Below are positions 9,504 to 19,574 of a stretch of DNA of 64,000 nucleotides, in pieces. The stretch spans positions 133,165-197,164 of the forward strand of contig CAVZID010000021.1 in assembly GCA_963775245.1 (NCBI GenBank). Direction: 5' to 3'. The translations under genes were made by a program, and so were the position numbers. The notes under the pieces are model-generated. The model saw only the letters and a program-made list of their open reading frames with translations. It was not told where the DNA came from and did not search any database. This DNA is from CAVSWT01 sp963775245 (lineage in GTDB: Bacteria; Bacteroidota; Ignavibacteria; Ignavibacteriales; Ignavibacteriaceae). The number at the start of each line of letters is the position of its first letter. Positions within the stretch are counted from its first letter, which is position 1.

Positions 9504-10439
9504 ATGAAGTTCTTCTCTTTCTTTCTTTTATTTTCAATCTTTTTAACAACAAGCTCATTTTCACAAAATAATACTTATGATTTTCTGCGGCTTGATATGA
9601 GTGCCAGAGCTGGAGCTTTAGCCGGCACCTTCGTTTCAAACAGCGACAATCCAAATGTAATATTCTATAATCCTGCAGGGTTAAAGGCTTTAGAAGGAAG
9701 TCCAATTTCATTTTCCTTTATAAAACATTTACTTGATATAAATTTAGCAAGCTTAGCTTACTCAACTGATATTGAAGGGATTGGAAGATTTGGCGGTGCA
9801 ATTGAATACATCAATTATGGAAACTTTCAAGGATACAATGAAGATGCTTTAAGTACCGGAGATTTCGGTGCCGGTGAAGTAGCTTTTATTCTTGGATATG
9901 CAAACCAGCTTGACGAGAATTTTTATTATGGTGCTAATGCAAAATTTATCTATTCTTCAATTGAAAAATATTCTTCATCTGCAGTTGGGTTAGATGTGGG
10001 ACTTCATTATGCAATTCCTTCAGATGAAATGAGCGTTGGATTTTCTGTTCTAAATATCGGAACTCAATTATCTTCTTACATATCTACAAAAGAACAGCTT
10101 CCTCTAGATGTCATGGTAGGAGTTTCAAAAAAATTAGAACATTTACCTTTAAGACTTTCAATTGATTTCCATAGATTGAATAAGGAACAGGATAATTTTG
10201 GAAGCCGGTTTAAAGCATTTGCAGTTGGCGCTGAATTTACTTTAAGCCGTGTATTGCGTTTAAGATTTGGATACGATAATCAAAGAAGAAGTGACCTCAA
10301 AATAGGTTCATTCGCCGGTATAGCTGGATTTAATATTGGTGTCGGTTTACATATAAAAGATTACAATTTTGATTACGGCTTTTCATCGATGGGGTTAATT
10401 GGAGCACTTCATAGAATTAGTGTTTCGACTTCTCTTTAA
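9504..10439 (+). CDS. porQ: PorQ-like T9SS outer-membrane protein (PorV/PorQ family)
   Basis: 311 residues with a signal peptide (MKFFSFFLLFSIFLTTSSFSQ), then the family opening NTYDFLRLDMSARAGALAGTFVSNSDNPNVIFYNPAGL, here read as residues ~22-59. The rest is alternating beta-strand text typical of a FadL/PorV-like outer-membrane barrel. PorQ is a component of the type IX secretion system, which fits the T9SS-tailed proteins elsewhere in the window. Start is the ATG at 9504. PorQ and PorV are similar; the length and the DFLRLDMSAR opening favour PorQ. It lies 103 bases before the broken GH47 gene. Confidence 0.7.
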   Translation: MKFFSFFLLFSIFLTTSSFSQNNTYDFLRLDMSARAGALAGTFVSNSDNPNVIFYNPAGLKALEGSPISFSFIKHLLDINLASLAYSTDIEGIGRFGGAIEYINYGNFQGYNEDALSTGDFGAGEVAFILGYANQLDENFYYGANAKFIYSSIEKYSSSAVGLDVGLHYAIPSDEMSVGFSVLNIGTQLSSYISTKEQLPLDVMVGVSKKLEHLPLRLSIDFHRLNKEQDNFGSRFKAFAVGAEFTLSRVLRLRFGYDNQRRSDLKIGSFAGIAGFNIGVGLHIKDYNFDYGFSSMGLIGALHRISVSTSL

Positions 10440-10542
10440 TGAATGAGAATTAATTTTATTACTTAAATATTTAAACTTTAAATAAGTTTAATAGTATAAA
10501 AGTAATGTGCACTTTGTCCTCCACTATAACAAATACAATAAA

Positions 10543-11918
10543 ATGAAAAAAATACTTTTTAGCCTAATTGCAATAATATTTTTTTATTCTAGTATTTCAC
10601 TTTCGCAAACTCAATCAGATATTGAGCTAAATAAAACAGAACTTGCAGAAAAAGTTAAATCAGAATTTATCCATGCCTGGGAAGGATATAAAAAATATGC
10701 CTGGGGCCACGATGCACTTAAACCATTAAGCAAAAGTTATAAAGATTGGTATGGTGTTTCTCTTTATATGACTCCAATTGATGCTTTTGACACAATGAAA
10801 TTAATGAAACTAGACAAGCAAGCACAAGAAGCAAAACAATTATATTAGATAGCCTTTCATTTAATAAAGATATTTCCGTCCAGACTTTTGAAATAACAAT
10901 ACGGCTTTTAGGCGGATTGCTTTCTTGTTATAATTTAGACGGAGATAAAAAATTCTTAAACTCTTGCCGAAGACCTTAGGAAACAGACTACTTCCTTCAT
11001 TCAATTCTAAAACTGGAATGCCATATCGATATGTGAATTTAATTTCCGGAAAAACTAATGGTAATGTAAGTAATCCTGCCGAGATAGGGACTTTAATGAT
11101 TGAGTTTGGTACTTTAAGTAAATTGACTGGGAATCCCTGTTTACTACAACAAAGCAAAAAATGCAGTTGTTCAATTATTTAATCGCCGTTCAAATTTAGG
11201 ATTGGTTGGTTCATCAATAAATGTTGAAACCGGTGAATGGGTAAATACCACAAGTCATATAAGAGGCGGGATTGATTCATACTATGAATACTTGTTAAAA
11301 AGCTGGCTGTTGTTTGGAGATAAAGATTTTAAGAATATGTGGGACGTCAGCATCAATGCAATTAATAAATATCTAGCTGATTCTACCGAGACCGGATTTT
11401 GGTATGCCCAAGCAGATATGAATACCGGAAAAATAACTTCAACAAATTTTGGTTCTTTAGATGCATTCTTCCCTGCAGTTCTTGCATTAGGCGGCGACTT
11501 AAAACGAGCAGAATCACTTGAAGCATCATGTTACAAAATGTGGAACATTGAAGGCATTGAGCCGGAAACAATTGATTTTAAAACAATGGAGATAACCTCA
11601 CCTTATTATGTGCTGCGGCCTGAAATAATTGAATCTGCATATTATCTCTATCATTATACGCACGATGAAAAATATTTAGAAATGGGAAAGACTTTTTTAG
11701 ATGGCATTGTAAAATATTGTAGAACAAAGGATGGTTTTGCAGAACTTGAAAATGTCATTACAAAAAAGAAAACTGACGATATGGAAAGTTTCTTCCTAGC
11801 GGAGACAATGAAATATCTTTATTTAATATTTGCACCTGAAAATACTTTGAATTTTAATAAGATTATTTTTAACACTGAAGCTCATCCCATTCCAAAATCT
11901 TTTTTGGAGAAAAAATAG
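10543..11918 (+). pseudogene. Class I alpha-mannosidase (GH47), broken by several frameshifts
   Basis: GH47 enzymes remove alpha-1,2-mannose. The first piece (from the ATG at 10543) has a signal peptide (MKKILFSLIAIIFFYSSISLSQ) and the GH47 opening HAWEGYKKYAWGHDALKPLS with KDWYGVSLYMTPIDAFDTM. It stops at 10848. Translation of successive frames then gives LGGLLSCYNLDGDKKFL, LPSFNSKTGMPYRYVNL, NPAEIGTLMIEFGTLSKLTG and, from about 11150 to 11918, an intact C-terminal half (GLVGSSINVETGEW, TSHIRGGIDSYYEYLLKSW, YYVLRPEIIESAYYLY). At least four single-base shifts lie between 10845 and 11155. The pieces join into one ~455-residue protein. Either a decaying gene or clustered sequencing errors. Confidence 0.8.
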
Positions 11919-12032
11919 AAATAATCATTTCTTTTGTTTTTCTTCAAAGCTATTCATCGGAAATAAATAATTTTAAGTTTTAAAAGTTAATACTCAATTA
12001 ATTATATTTGCATGTGACTGAATCAAACAAAT

Positions 12033-14318
12033 ATGAGTAAAAATAATACTACAACGGGGAGCCCCACATTTTCGAGAGACCTTGGTTTATTCGATGCAAC
12101 AATGATTGGCACAGGTGCGATGATAGGTGCCGGAATATTTGTTTTAACCGGAATAGCTGCAGGTGTAGCAGGCCCGGCTTCAATTTTATCTTTTGTTCTT
12201 AATAGCGTTGTAACCTTGTTAACAGCATTTGCGTATGCTGAATTAGCTTCTGCAATACCGCGAGCCGGCGGAGGTTATTCATTTGTGCGGATGGCTTTTC
12301 CCGGAGCTACTGGTTTTATTGCGGGCTGGATGCTTTGGTTTGCATATACTGTTGCCTGCAGTTTATATGCACTTGGATTTGCTGGTTACTTTTGGGAATT
12401 CTTTCACAAGTATACACCAAATTTCACAGGCGGGGTGACTTCATTAATGGGAATGCATCCTGCCATTCTCATAGTTACCGTGTTGATAGCTGCTTTTTTC
12501 ATATGGCTTAATGTCCGCGGGACTGATGTAACCGGCAAAGCAGAAAATATTTTAACGGTTTCTAAAATTGTCATCCTTTCAATTTTTATTTACTTCGGTT
12601 TAATTGTTGTAATTGATGAACCGGTTCGTGTGACACAAAACCTATTCCCTTTTTTCCCTTCTGGATTTGGCGGTGTGCTGGTAGCAATGGGTTTAACTTT
12701 CATTGCATTTGAAGGTTATGATTTGATAGCAACAGTTGCCGAAGAGATTAAAAACCCTGAAAAGAATATTCCTAAGGCAACATTTATCTCGCTAGGAATA
12801 ACTATAACAATTTATTTATTAATTCTGTTTGTATCATTAACAGCAATTAATACTACTGGTGAAGCTACATGGGAATTCTTAGGAAGATATAAGGAAACCG
12901 CTATTGTTCGTGCAGCGGAAGCTTTTATGCCGGCTTTCGGTGTTGGACTTATTGTTTTCGGCGGATTGCTTTCAACCATGTCAGCATTAAACGCTACAGT
13001 TATGGCTGCTTCAAGAGTTGCATTTTCAATGGGAAGAGATTCGCTGCTCCCAAAGCAAATGTCAACTATACATAAAAAGCGCCGCACTCCGTATTTAGCA
13101 ATTATCATTACCGGATTAATTTTAATTGTCATGGCATTAACTCTCCCAATTGAAGCAGTTGGTTCCGCGGCAAGCTTAATTTTTCTTCTAATTTTTGCTA
13201 TGGTAAATTTGTCAGTAATTGTATTACGCAGGAAATATCCTGAGATTCCAAGAAGATTTCACATGCCTTTGTATCCTTTTATTCCCATACTCGGATTTTC
13301 ACTAAATGTTTTTCTTGCATTGTATCAATTTAATTTTCAGCCGATTGCCTGGTATGTAACCGCCGGCTGGATTGTGATTGGATTACTACTTTATTACTCG
13401 GTGTTTGAAAAGAAAGCATCAGCCTTTGAACCGCAGGTGCTAATACCTAGTACCCGGCCTGCAGCATTTGAGCAGGGTAATTCAGTTCTTGTTGCGCTTC
13501 ATAATCCTGATAGTGTAAGAATTCTTTTAGAATTTGCTTACCCTATTGCAATCAAACGTAATGCACGTTTGATTGCCATGACAATAGTGGAGGTTCCGCG
13601 CCAAATGCCGATTCATGAAGGAATGCGATTTGCTCATCATAAAGAAGCACTATTGAATACTGCTAAGAAGATAGCATCGGAATACAATATGGATATAGAA
13701 ACAGATTTAATAATTGCACATCACGCATCTGATGGTATTTTAGCAGCAATTGAAAGACACAATGCTCAGGCTCTTGTAATGGGATGGAAAGGCTACACAA
13801 ATGCGCGTGACAAAATTTTTGGAGAAATTGCCGATAAAATAATTCGCTATGCTGCTTGTGATTTAATGATTCTTAAAATAGGCAAGAAAGCTAAAATAAC
13901 AAATTGTCTGTTGCCTACTTCCGGCGGGCCAAACGCTAAGCTCGCTTCGGAAGTGCTAGACGCATATATCAGTAATTCAAATATAAAAGTAACAGGCGGC
14001 TATGTAGTACCGGAACAAGCCACTGAAGTTGAACGTTTTAACGGATTAAAATTTATTGATGAGACACTATCGCATTTGGAAAATCAATCAAAATACGAAA
14101 AGAAATTAATTGAATCCAAAACTATTGCGGGAGGGATTGCTAAAGCCAGTCGAGATTATGATATGGTAGTTATCGGGGCAGCCAAAGAACCCTACTTTAG
14201 AAAAATGTTGTTTGGAGAAATCCCGGAAAAAGTCGCGAGATATTCGCCGACATCAGTTCTGCTTGTAAAAAAATATGAAGGTGCAGTCAAATCAATTATA
14301 AAAAGAGTTTTTGGATGA
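12033..14318 (+). CDS. APC-family amino acid permease fused to two UspA domains
   Basis: 761 residues. Residues ~15-460 carry about twelve transmembrane helices of the amino acid-polyamine-organocation family, with the first-helix motif MIGTGAMIGAGIFVLTG and the helix-3 text AIPRAGGGYSFV. Two cytoplasmic universal-stress-protein domains follow (about 475-620 and 625-755): the first has VALHNPDSVRILL and ALVMGWKGY, the second ends MVVIGAAKEPYFRKMLFGEIPEKVARYSPTS-like text with the nucleotide-loop pattern G(x)2... The fusion is common in bacteria and suggests ligand-sensing control of transport. Substrate is not predictable. A TATATTTG box at 12003-12010 may be its -7 element. Confidence 0.88.
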   Translation: MSKNNTTTGSPTFSRDLGLFDATMIGTGAMIGAGIFVLTGIAAGVAGPASILSFVLNSVVTLLTAFAYAELASAIPRAGGGYSFVRMAFPGATGFIAGWMLWFAYTVACSLYALGFAGYFWEFFHKYTPNFTGGVTSLMGMHPAILIVTVLIAAFFIWLNVRGTDVTGKAENILTVSKIVILSIFIYFGLIVVIDEPVRVTQNLFPFFPSGFGGVLVAMGLTFIAFEGYDLIATVAEEIKNPEKNIPKATFISLGITITIYLLILFVSLTAINTTGEATWEFLGRYKETAIVRAAEAFMPAFGVGLIVFGGLLSTMSALNATVMAASRVAFSMGRDSLLPKQMSTIHKKRRTPYLAIIITGLILIVMALTLPIEAVGSAASLIFLLIFAMVNLSVIVLRRKYPEIPRRFHMPLYPFIPILGFSLNVFLALYQFNFQPIAWYVTAGWIVIGLLLYYSVFEKKASAFEPQVLIPSTRPAAFEQGNSVLVALHNPDSVRILLEFAYPIAIKRNARLIAMTIVEVPRQMPIHEGMRFAHHKEALLNTAKKIASEYNMDIETDLIIAHHASDGILAAIERHNAQALVMGWKGYTNARDKIFGEIADKIIRYAACDLMILKIGKKAKITNCLLPTSGGPNAKLASEVLDAYISNSNIKVTGGYVVPEQATEVERFNGLKFIDETLSHLENQSKYEKKLIESKTIAGGIAKASRDYDMVVIGAAKEPYFRKMLFGEIPEKVARYSPTSVLLVKKYEGAVKSIIKRVFG

Positions 14319-14383
14319 TTAATTGGTGTAAAATATTCTTAGGGATGTTTTGCTAAATGTGCTTTTAATATTTTTTATAGTTA

Positions 14384-15280
14384 CTATTTAATTTTGATCA
14401 TTGCTCTCAAAGCACTATGATCTGAAATACTCGAATTATTATTATCTTTTAGATCATACGCGTTTATTGATTCGGTAGTTACCTTTCTAAGCTTAAGTGA
14501 ATCAATTGTATCATAAGCAAGTATATAATCAAAACGCCGGCTGCCTCTTCCAGATCCAAATCGAAATGTATAATCTATTTTTGTACCATTGAATTCCTTG
14601 TCTAAATCTCTTGGATTGTCTAAGAGCTTAATTAAATTTTTGTCTCTTTCAATATTGTATGCATCGCTGTTAAAATCGCCGGCTAAGAGCACTACTAAAT
14701 TTTTCGAAGATTTTACCAATCCGGAATTAACAACTTTTGAAACTGCATTTTTAATAAAGTCTCTAATTTGCTCTAATTGAAAATTTTTAATCTCCATTGA
14801 GCCTATTGCCTGCACATGAGTTGTAAACAAAAATAATTTTGTTGAATCAGAAATTTGAAATAAAGCACCAAGCACTGACTTATTGGCTAGCCAATCATAA
14901 GTATGAGACATTTCTTTTTTCAAAATCATATGGATAACACCATTGGATTCCTTAACGTCATCTCCAAAATCTATATCTGATAGACTAATTAATGGAAACC
15001 TGCTCATCATAAAAAGTCCGGCATCTTGAAAAAGAAATTCCGGGAAGGAATTGTAATCTATTCGTGAGATTATTGTTTTATAAAATGTTGTGTCCGTATT
15101 TTCTAGTATATAATCACGGGTACTTTCATTAAAGAGTTCTTGGAAAAGTACAAAGTCGTATTTTCCATCTTTAACAAATTTCATTAATGTATCTACCTGG
15201 TTCTCTTCTTTTTTGTAAACCCCTTTAATATTGAATGTGACTAAACTAATCTGGTTATTTCCATTATTGAAGTTAACCAT
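14384..15280 (-). CDS. Endonuclease/exonuclease/phosphatase (EEP) family protein
   Basis: 298 residues of the DNase I-like EEP fold, which hydrolyses phosphodiester or phosphomonoester bonds. Visible motifs are LVTFNIKG near the N-terminus, the metal-binding Glu in FVLFQELFNE, LLAGDFNSDAYN with catalytic Asp/Asn, and the C-terminal SDHSALRA with the catalytic His. The listed ATG is internal to a longer gene: in the +1 frame the DNA upstream to 15390 encodes a lipoprotein signal (see the next entry), so the native protein was probably an envelope lipoprotein. Substrate (nucleic acid, phospholipid or phosphoinositide) cannot be told. Confidence 0.8.
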   Translation of the reverse strand: MVNFNNGNNQISLVTFNIKGVYKKEENQVDTLMKFVKDGKYDFVLFQELFNESTRDYILENTDTTFYKTIISRIDYNSFPEFLFQDAGLFMMSRFPLISLSDIDFGDDVKESNGVIHMILKKEMSHTYDWLANKSVLGALFQISDSTKLFLFTTHVQAIGSMEIKNFQLEQIRDFIKNAVSKVVNSGLVKSSKNLVVLLAGDFNSDAYNIERDKNLIKLLDNPRDLDKEFNGTKIDYTFRFGSGRGSRRFDYILAYDTIDSLKLRKVTTESINAYDLKDNNNSSISDHSALRAMIKIK

Positions 15281-15390
15281 GTTCTTATTAGAGCTTGTGA
15301 AAACATCAGCAGTAGAACATGCGGAGAAAAAAAGAGAATTACCATCAAAGGTAATAAGTAAAAAAACTTTTTGAGCTTATAAATGTACAT
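15281..15390 (-). pseudogene. Frameshifted lipoprotein signal peptide of the EEP gene
   Basis: From the ATG at 15390 the minus strand reads MYIYKLKKFFYLLPLMVILFF. One extra T in the T7 run (A7 on the plus strand, 15328-15334) would continue it as FSACSTADVFTSSNKNMVNF, joining the EEP frame exactly. FSAC is a good lipobox. The likely native gene is thus 14384-15390, about 336 residues. Confidence 0.75.
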
Positions 15391-15424
15391 GTTTATTTTA
15401 AGTATTATTCAAATATTCTTTATG

Positions 15425-15534
15425 TCATCCCTTCGGGATTTTCAATAAATCTTTCCTTTTATTTTATAATAATTTCACGCCTTCAGCGTTTGTTATACAA
15501 GAATGCTTCGCTATTAACAACCCCGAAGGGGTGA
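15425..15534. repeat. 110-bp MITE-like element, copy 1
   Basis: Terminal inverted repeats TCATCCCTTCGGG (15425-15437) and CCCGAAGGGGTGA (15522-15534), one mismatch. An internal hairpin ATTTCACGCCTTCAGCGT lies about 44 bases in. A second copy of equal build is at 25816-25926. No coding capacity. Confidence 0.8.
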
Positions 15535-15629
15535 TATAACTTCTTTAACAATATTTATATAACTTGAATAGCACCATATTGCTATAAAAACTTCAGCGGC
15601 TATATTGAGAAGATTATATAATAATAAAC

Positions 15630-16769
15630 TTAATTTTTAAATGGTGTTTTAATATATTCATTTGCTAAAGCATGCGACCGCCCGTATTCTTTCATATCAA
15701 GAACATCATTATAATACTCGACAGCTTTCCCCCTATTGCCTAATACATCATTAAGCATTCCAAGATATAAGGTTGAATTAATTAAAAAACCGGTTTCTTC
15801 ATCACCGTCAACTTCTCGTGAAAGTTTTTCACATTTTTGAAAATATATTAAAGATGAATCAAACTTATTAATATTTTTATACTGCAAGCCAACATAGTAA
15901 GACGCTTCACGCGTTCCTTTTTTATATTGATAACCGGGATATTTTTTCTCACTTTTCATTAAATAATCTTTAAAAACAATTGATGACAAAACCATGTCCC
16001 CTCTTTTTGCAGCAATTCTGCCGTGCCATCGTTCGAAAATCGGGTTATCAGGAAATTCATTTGTTAAAGTTTTTGCATACACATCTGCCTGGTACGGATT
16101 TTTTTCATATTCAAAATAAAGTGTCATTAAAAAATACTGTGCTTCATATTTAGCATATTTTCCGTTTTGTGCAGTGTTGTTTAACTGTTCAATTCCCTTT
16201 TGTTTATCTCCAGAAGGGAAAAAAATCATTAGAGGTTTTATCATAGGATATTCTTCCGGGATTACAGCAGCATAGTAATTATAAATTCCAAATCCCAGTT
16301 CAACATCTGTGTTGGTAGAATCAAGCTTTGAAGCCTCCTCAACTATTGGCAGCGCCTCCCTGCCATCATCTGCAGCTTTTATCCAGCTATCGCGGTTTGC
16401 CCGCAGCCTTCCTCTGAATCCAATTGCTCCTCCTTTAAAGAAAAGTGCATCAACATTATTAGGATTATTATCCAGCAATTCATCACATTGATTAATTACA
16501 TCTTCCAGCTTTTGAAAAAACATATCATCATGGCTTTCATCGCCCGGGTTCAATAAAATTTTCCACCAGTCTATCATGGCAAGGAAAAATCTTCCTGCCG
16601 GATGATTTGGATAATCAGCAATTAATTCACGGAAAGTTTTTTCTGCGGCAGGGAATTTAATGTTATATATTTGCCTGATCCCGGTGGTAACCAAAGAATC
16701 AAATTTTGCATCTTTAGCAAATGTAATTGAAGCTGAAAGGATTAGAATTAGAAATAAAATTCTTTTCAA
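15630..16769 (-). CDS. Exported TPR-repeat protein
   Basis: 379 residues with a signal peptide (MKRILFLILILSASITFA) followed by helical tetratricopeptide-like repeats, for example FPAAEKTFRELIADYPNHPAG, CDELLDNNPNNVDALFFKG, AKYEAQYFLMTLYFEYEKN and SLIYFQKCEKLSR. TPR repeats mediate protein contacts; location should be periplasmic or outer-membrane associated. No catalytic motif. It resembles tetratricopeptide proteins often found in Ignavibacteria but no named function is known. It is followed downstream by the MITE-like element and the EEP gene. Confidence 0.75.
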   Translation of the reverse strand: MKRILFLILILSASITFAKDAKFDSLVTTGIRQIYNIKFPAAEKTFRELIADYPNHPAGRFFLAMIDWWKILLNPGDESHDDMFFQKLEDVINQCDELLDNNPNNVDALFFKGGAIGFRGRLRANRDSWIKAADDGREALPIVEEASKLDSTNTDVELGFGIYNYYAAVIPEEYPMIKPLMIFFPSGDKQKGIEQLNNTAQNGKYAKYEAQYFLMTLYFEYEKNPYQADVYAKTLTNEFPDNPIFERWHGRIAAKRGDMVLSSIVFKDYLMKSEKKYPGYQYKKGTREASYYVGLQYKNINKFDSSLIYFQKCEKLSREVDGDEETGFLINSTLYLGMLNDVLGNRGKAVEYYNDVLDMKEYGRSHALANEYIKTPFKN

Positions 16770-16810
16770 AATAAATTTTCCATAATAGTATTTTTAATTT
16801 TAAAACTAAA

Positions 16811-16850
16811 ACGGAGAAAAATCATAACCGTTAATTAAATTTTTCTCCGT
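16811..16850 (-). terminator. Probable rho-independent terminator after the Fn3-like lipoprotein gene
   Basis: Arms ACGGAGAAAAAT (16811-16822) and ATTTTTCTCCGT (16839-16850) are perfectly complementary over 12 bases with a 16-base loop. On the minus strand the stem is followed by TTTAGTTTTAAAA. It lies 33 bases past the stop of the 16883-17746 gene. Confidence 0.7.
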
Positions 16851-16882
16851 CTTATACACAACCCAAATAAAAAAACTGTAGA

Positions 16883-17746
16883 TTATTTTTTCACTAACCT
16901 TAAATCAACAATCGGCTGCACCTTATAATCAAAGTAAACCGTATTTATGTTGTTAGCAAAGTCAATTTCTCTAACCCAAACCTTAATATAATTTCCTTCC
17001 TTAGTTTTGATTAAATACACTGTATTGCTTACAACGTCTAATACTGAATAAGTAGGTTCTTCCAACGTAGTTTGATCAAATGCTACTTGCCCGGTGTCAA
17101 CGACTCCAAAGAGAGTAGTTTTTCCTCCGGTCAATTTATTATCAGGAGAATAAAATTTTAAACCTCCTAGGTATTCCATATACATATCAATTGATGATAC
17201 ATTAGAAGATGTTAAGGCATATTGAGTGCCGGCGCCTGAACTCACATTCCATCCATAACCACTTTTAGCCGACGAATTACTTTGTAAATATTCATCTATT
17301 ACTCCATTATCATTAGCGTATACTCCTCCATATATCTTTGTTGCAACAGAATCACTTTTTGTTCCGTTTGTCAATTCTGCTCTTACATAAGAAATATATC
17401 TTGTTCCTCTTAAGATGGATAATATATTTTTTGTGTTAGTGTTCTTGGATACTAAATCATTTGAAAATGTCCCCGTGATGGAATTGCTTGAATTTAAAAT
17501 ATAAGTAATTACTCTATATCCTTTGAAATCACTTCTAGTCCAATCTGATGATCCATTCCAGGTTATTATTGCATAGGAGCTTCCGCCCGGGATTGCATCA
17601 ACGAGCAAATCAACATTTGTAGGTGGGGCTATTGTAGAAGTTCCATCTTGCGGGTTTGTAGATGTATCAGACGCGCAGCCGCTAAAAATAAACAAAGCCG
17701 CAGCAAAAATGTTTATGAATACTATTAATGATTTTGATTTGAACAT
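16883..17746 (-). CDS. Lipoprotein with fibronectin type III-like domain
   Basis: 287 residues. MFKSKSLIVFINIFAAALFIFSGCAS is a lipoprotein signal with Cys about residue 25. A low-complexity linker (DTSTNPQDGTSTIAPP) leads into an Fn3-like module (PTNVDLLVDAIPGGSSYAIITWNGSSD to TRYISYVRAELTNGTKS). The C-terminal half has repeated beta-strand text without a known signature. Probably surface or periplasmic, binding function unknown. A strong hairpin terminator follows it. The glyS gene ends 43 bases upstream. Confidence 0.65.
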   Translation of the reverse strand: MFKSKSLIVFINIFAAALFIFSGCASDTSTNPQDGTSTIAPPTNVDLLVDAIPGGSSYAIITWNGSSDWTRSDFKGYRVITYILNSSNSITGTFSNDLVSKNTNTKNILSILRGTRYISYVRAELTNGTKSDSVATKIYGGVYANDNGVIDEYLQSNSSAKSGYGWNVSSGAGTQYALTSSNVSSIDMYMEYLGGLKFYSPDNKLTGGKTTLFGVVDTGQVAFDQTTLEEPTYSVLDVVSNTVYLIKTKEGNYIKVWVREIDFANNINTVYFDYKVQPIVDLRLVKK

Positions 17747-17789
17747 TTAATTTCACTCCGAATTTTTGTAATTGATGCAATCAAATATA

Positions 17790-19283
17790 TTAACCAAAAT
17801 GAAGTTTTTCTAACAAATAATTTAGGACTTGATTGCTGTCAACCCTCACTTGTTCCATTGAATCGCGTTCCCTTATGGTAACTGAATGATCTTCAAGAGT
17901 TTGAGTATCAACTGTTATGCAAAACGGAGTTCCGGCTTCATCCTGCCTGCGGTATCTTCTTCCCACCGCACCTTTATCGTCATAAAAAACTTTTAAGCTT
18001 CTACGTAAATCTTTTTCTATTTTCCTCGCAATCTCAGGCATGCCGTCTTTATTCACTAAAGGAAAAACAGCAGCTTTAATTGGTGCAAGCCTTGGATGAA
18101 ATCTTAGCACTGTACGATTTTCATCGTTAACCACTTCTTCGTGATAAGCATCAGTAAGAAATGCCATGAATGACCTGCTTGCACCGGCAGATGTTTCAAT
18201 TATAAAAGGAATATATTTTTCTTTTGCTTCTTCATCAAAATATTTCATAGACTTGCCGGAGAATTGTTCGTGACGGCTTAAATCAAAATTAGTTCTGTTA
18301 TGAATTCCTTCTATTTCTCCCCAGCCAAATGGGAATTGATATTCAATGTCCGTCGCCTCTTTTGCATAATGCGCAAGCTTCTCTTTGGGATGATCGTGAT
18401 ACCGAAGTTTTTCTTTTGTCATTCCCAAAGAAGTAAACCAGCTTAATCTTTCAGCTTTCCAGTAATCATACCATTTTTTATCATCGGATGGCTTAACAAA
18501 AAACTGCATTTCCATTTGCTCAAATTCACGAGTTCTGAAAAGAAAATTTTTTGTATTTATTTCATTACGGAATGCTTTCCCTATTTGTGCAATTCCAAAC
18601 GGCAGCTTTTGTCTTGATGCACCTTGCACATTCAGAAAGTTTACAAATATTCCCTGCGCAGTTTCCGGGCGTAAGTAAACAACAGAACCAGAGTCTTCTA
18701 CAGGCCCTACAAAAGTTTTAAACATTAAATTAAACTTGCGTGCTTCAGTGAATGTATTTTTGTTGCCGCATTGTGGACAATTGATTTCGCTTAATAATAA
18801 TTTCCCTAACTCAGGATTTTCAAGAAGAAGATTAAACTTTTCATCGAAGCTGCTTCCATCTCCAAAAATATTTACAAATTTTTCCGTGAGAGATTTATCG
18901 TTTAATAATTTTTCTTTTAATGAATCGATTGCTTTCTTTTTTTTCTTTTCATTTATTTGATCGCCAAGAACATCAAGCCTGAATCTTGCTTTGCATTGTT
19001 TACAATCAATCATCGGATCTGTAAAATTCTCAACATGGCCGGAAGCTTCCCAAACTTTGGGATGCATAAGAATTGATGCATCAAGTCCTTCCACATCTTC
19101 GCGGTAAGTCATGAACTTCCACCATTCTTCTTTCACATTTTTTAAAAGCTCAACTCCAAGCGGGCCGTAATCCCAGCAGCCATTTAAACCGCCGTAAATT
19201 TCACTTGATTGAAAAACGAAACCTCTTCTTTTGGAAAGTGAAACTATTTTTTCAAGCACGTCTGATTTTTCAGGTTTGGGCAT
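17790..19283 (-). CDS. glyQS: Glycyl-tRNA synthetase, homodimeric type
   Basis: 497 residues. A class II aminoacyl-tRNA synthetase of the alpha2 (eukaryote/Gram-positive-like) type, charging tRNA-Gly. It opens KIVSLSKRRGFVFQSSEIYGG, has YGPLGVELLKN, a zinc-ribbon-like pair CKQC and CPQCGNK within the insertion, motif 2 FRNEINTKNFLFRTREFEQMEM (in part), and the C-terminal anticodon domain with RRYRRQDEAGTPFCITVD. The length is normal for Bacteroidota-type GlyRS. Start is ATG at 19283. No other gene is in its transcription unit upstream. Confidence 0.96.
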   Translation of the reverse strand: MPKPEKSDVLEKIVSLSKRRGFVFQSSEIYGGLNGCWDYGPLGVELLKNVKEEWWKFMTYREDVEGLDASILMHPKVWEASGHVENFTDPMIDCKQCKARFRLDVLGDQINEKKKKKAIDSLKEKLLNDKSLTEKFVNIFGDGSSFDEKFNLLLENPELGKLLLSEINCPQCGNKNTFTEARKFNLMFKTFVGPVEDSGSVVYLRPETAQGIFVNFLNVQGASRQKLPFGIAQIGKAFRNEINTKNFLFRTREFEQMEMQFFVKPSDDKKWYDYWKAERLSWFTSLGMTKEKLRYHDHPKEKLAHYAKEATDIEYQFPFGWGEIEGIHNRTNFDLSRHEQFSGKSMKYFDEEAKEKYIPFIIETSAGASRSFMAFLTDAYHEEVVNDENRTVLRFHPRLAPIKAAVFPLVNKDGMPEIARKIEKDLRRSLKVFYDDKGAVGRRYRRQDEAGTPFCITVDTQTLEDHSVTIRERDSMEQVRVDSNQVLNYLLEKLHFG

Positions 19284-19444
19284 ATTTATTTCTTAACCTC
19301 AATGAATGATTTCAAAAAAATTTTGAACGGAAATATAGCAAAAAAGGAAGGGAAATATAACTTAACTGTTTTAAATAAGCCTCCGAACAGCAATGGGATA
19401 AAAAAAATCTGCCGATAATTATTTATCAACTAATCTTACACAGC

Positions 19445-19463
19445 ACTGAAAGATGACATCTGT
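19445..19463 (-). repeat. Left arm of a 19-base inverted repeat
   Basis: ACTGAAAGATGACATCTGT here is perfectly matched in inverted orientation at 21673-21691. The pair brackets the toxin-antitoxin and sigma-factor genes. Confidence 0.75.
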
Positions 19464-19574
19464 TCAATAGACTCAAAGAGTAACTAATATTTATAACATA
19501 ACTTGATAATTACACAAATGCTGGGTTGCGAATTTGCTGTTGGCTCAAAATGCCTAGTTAGAGGCCTTTATTAT

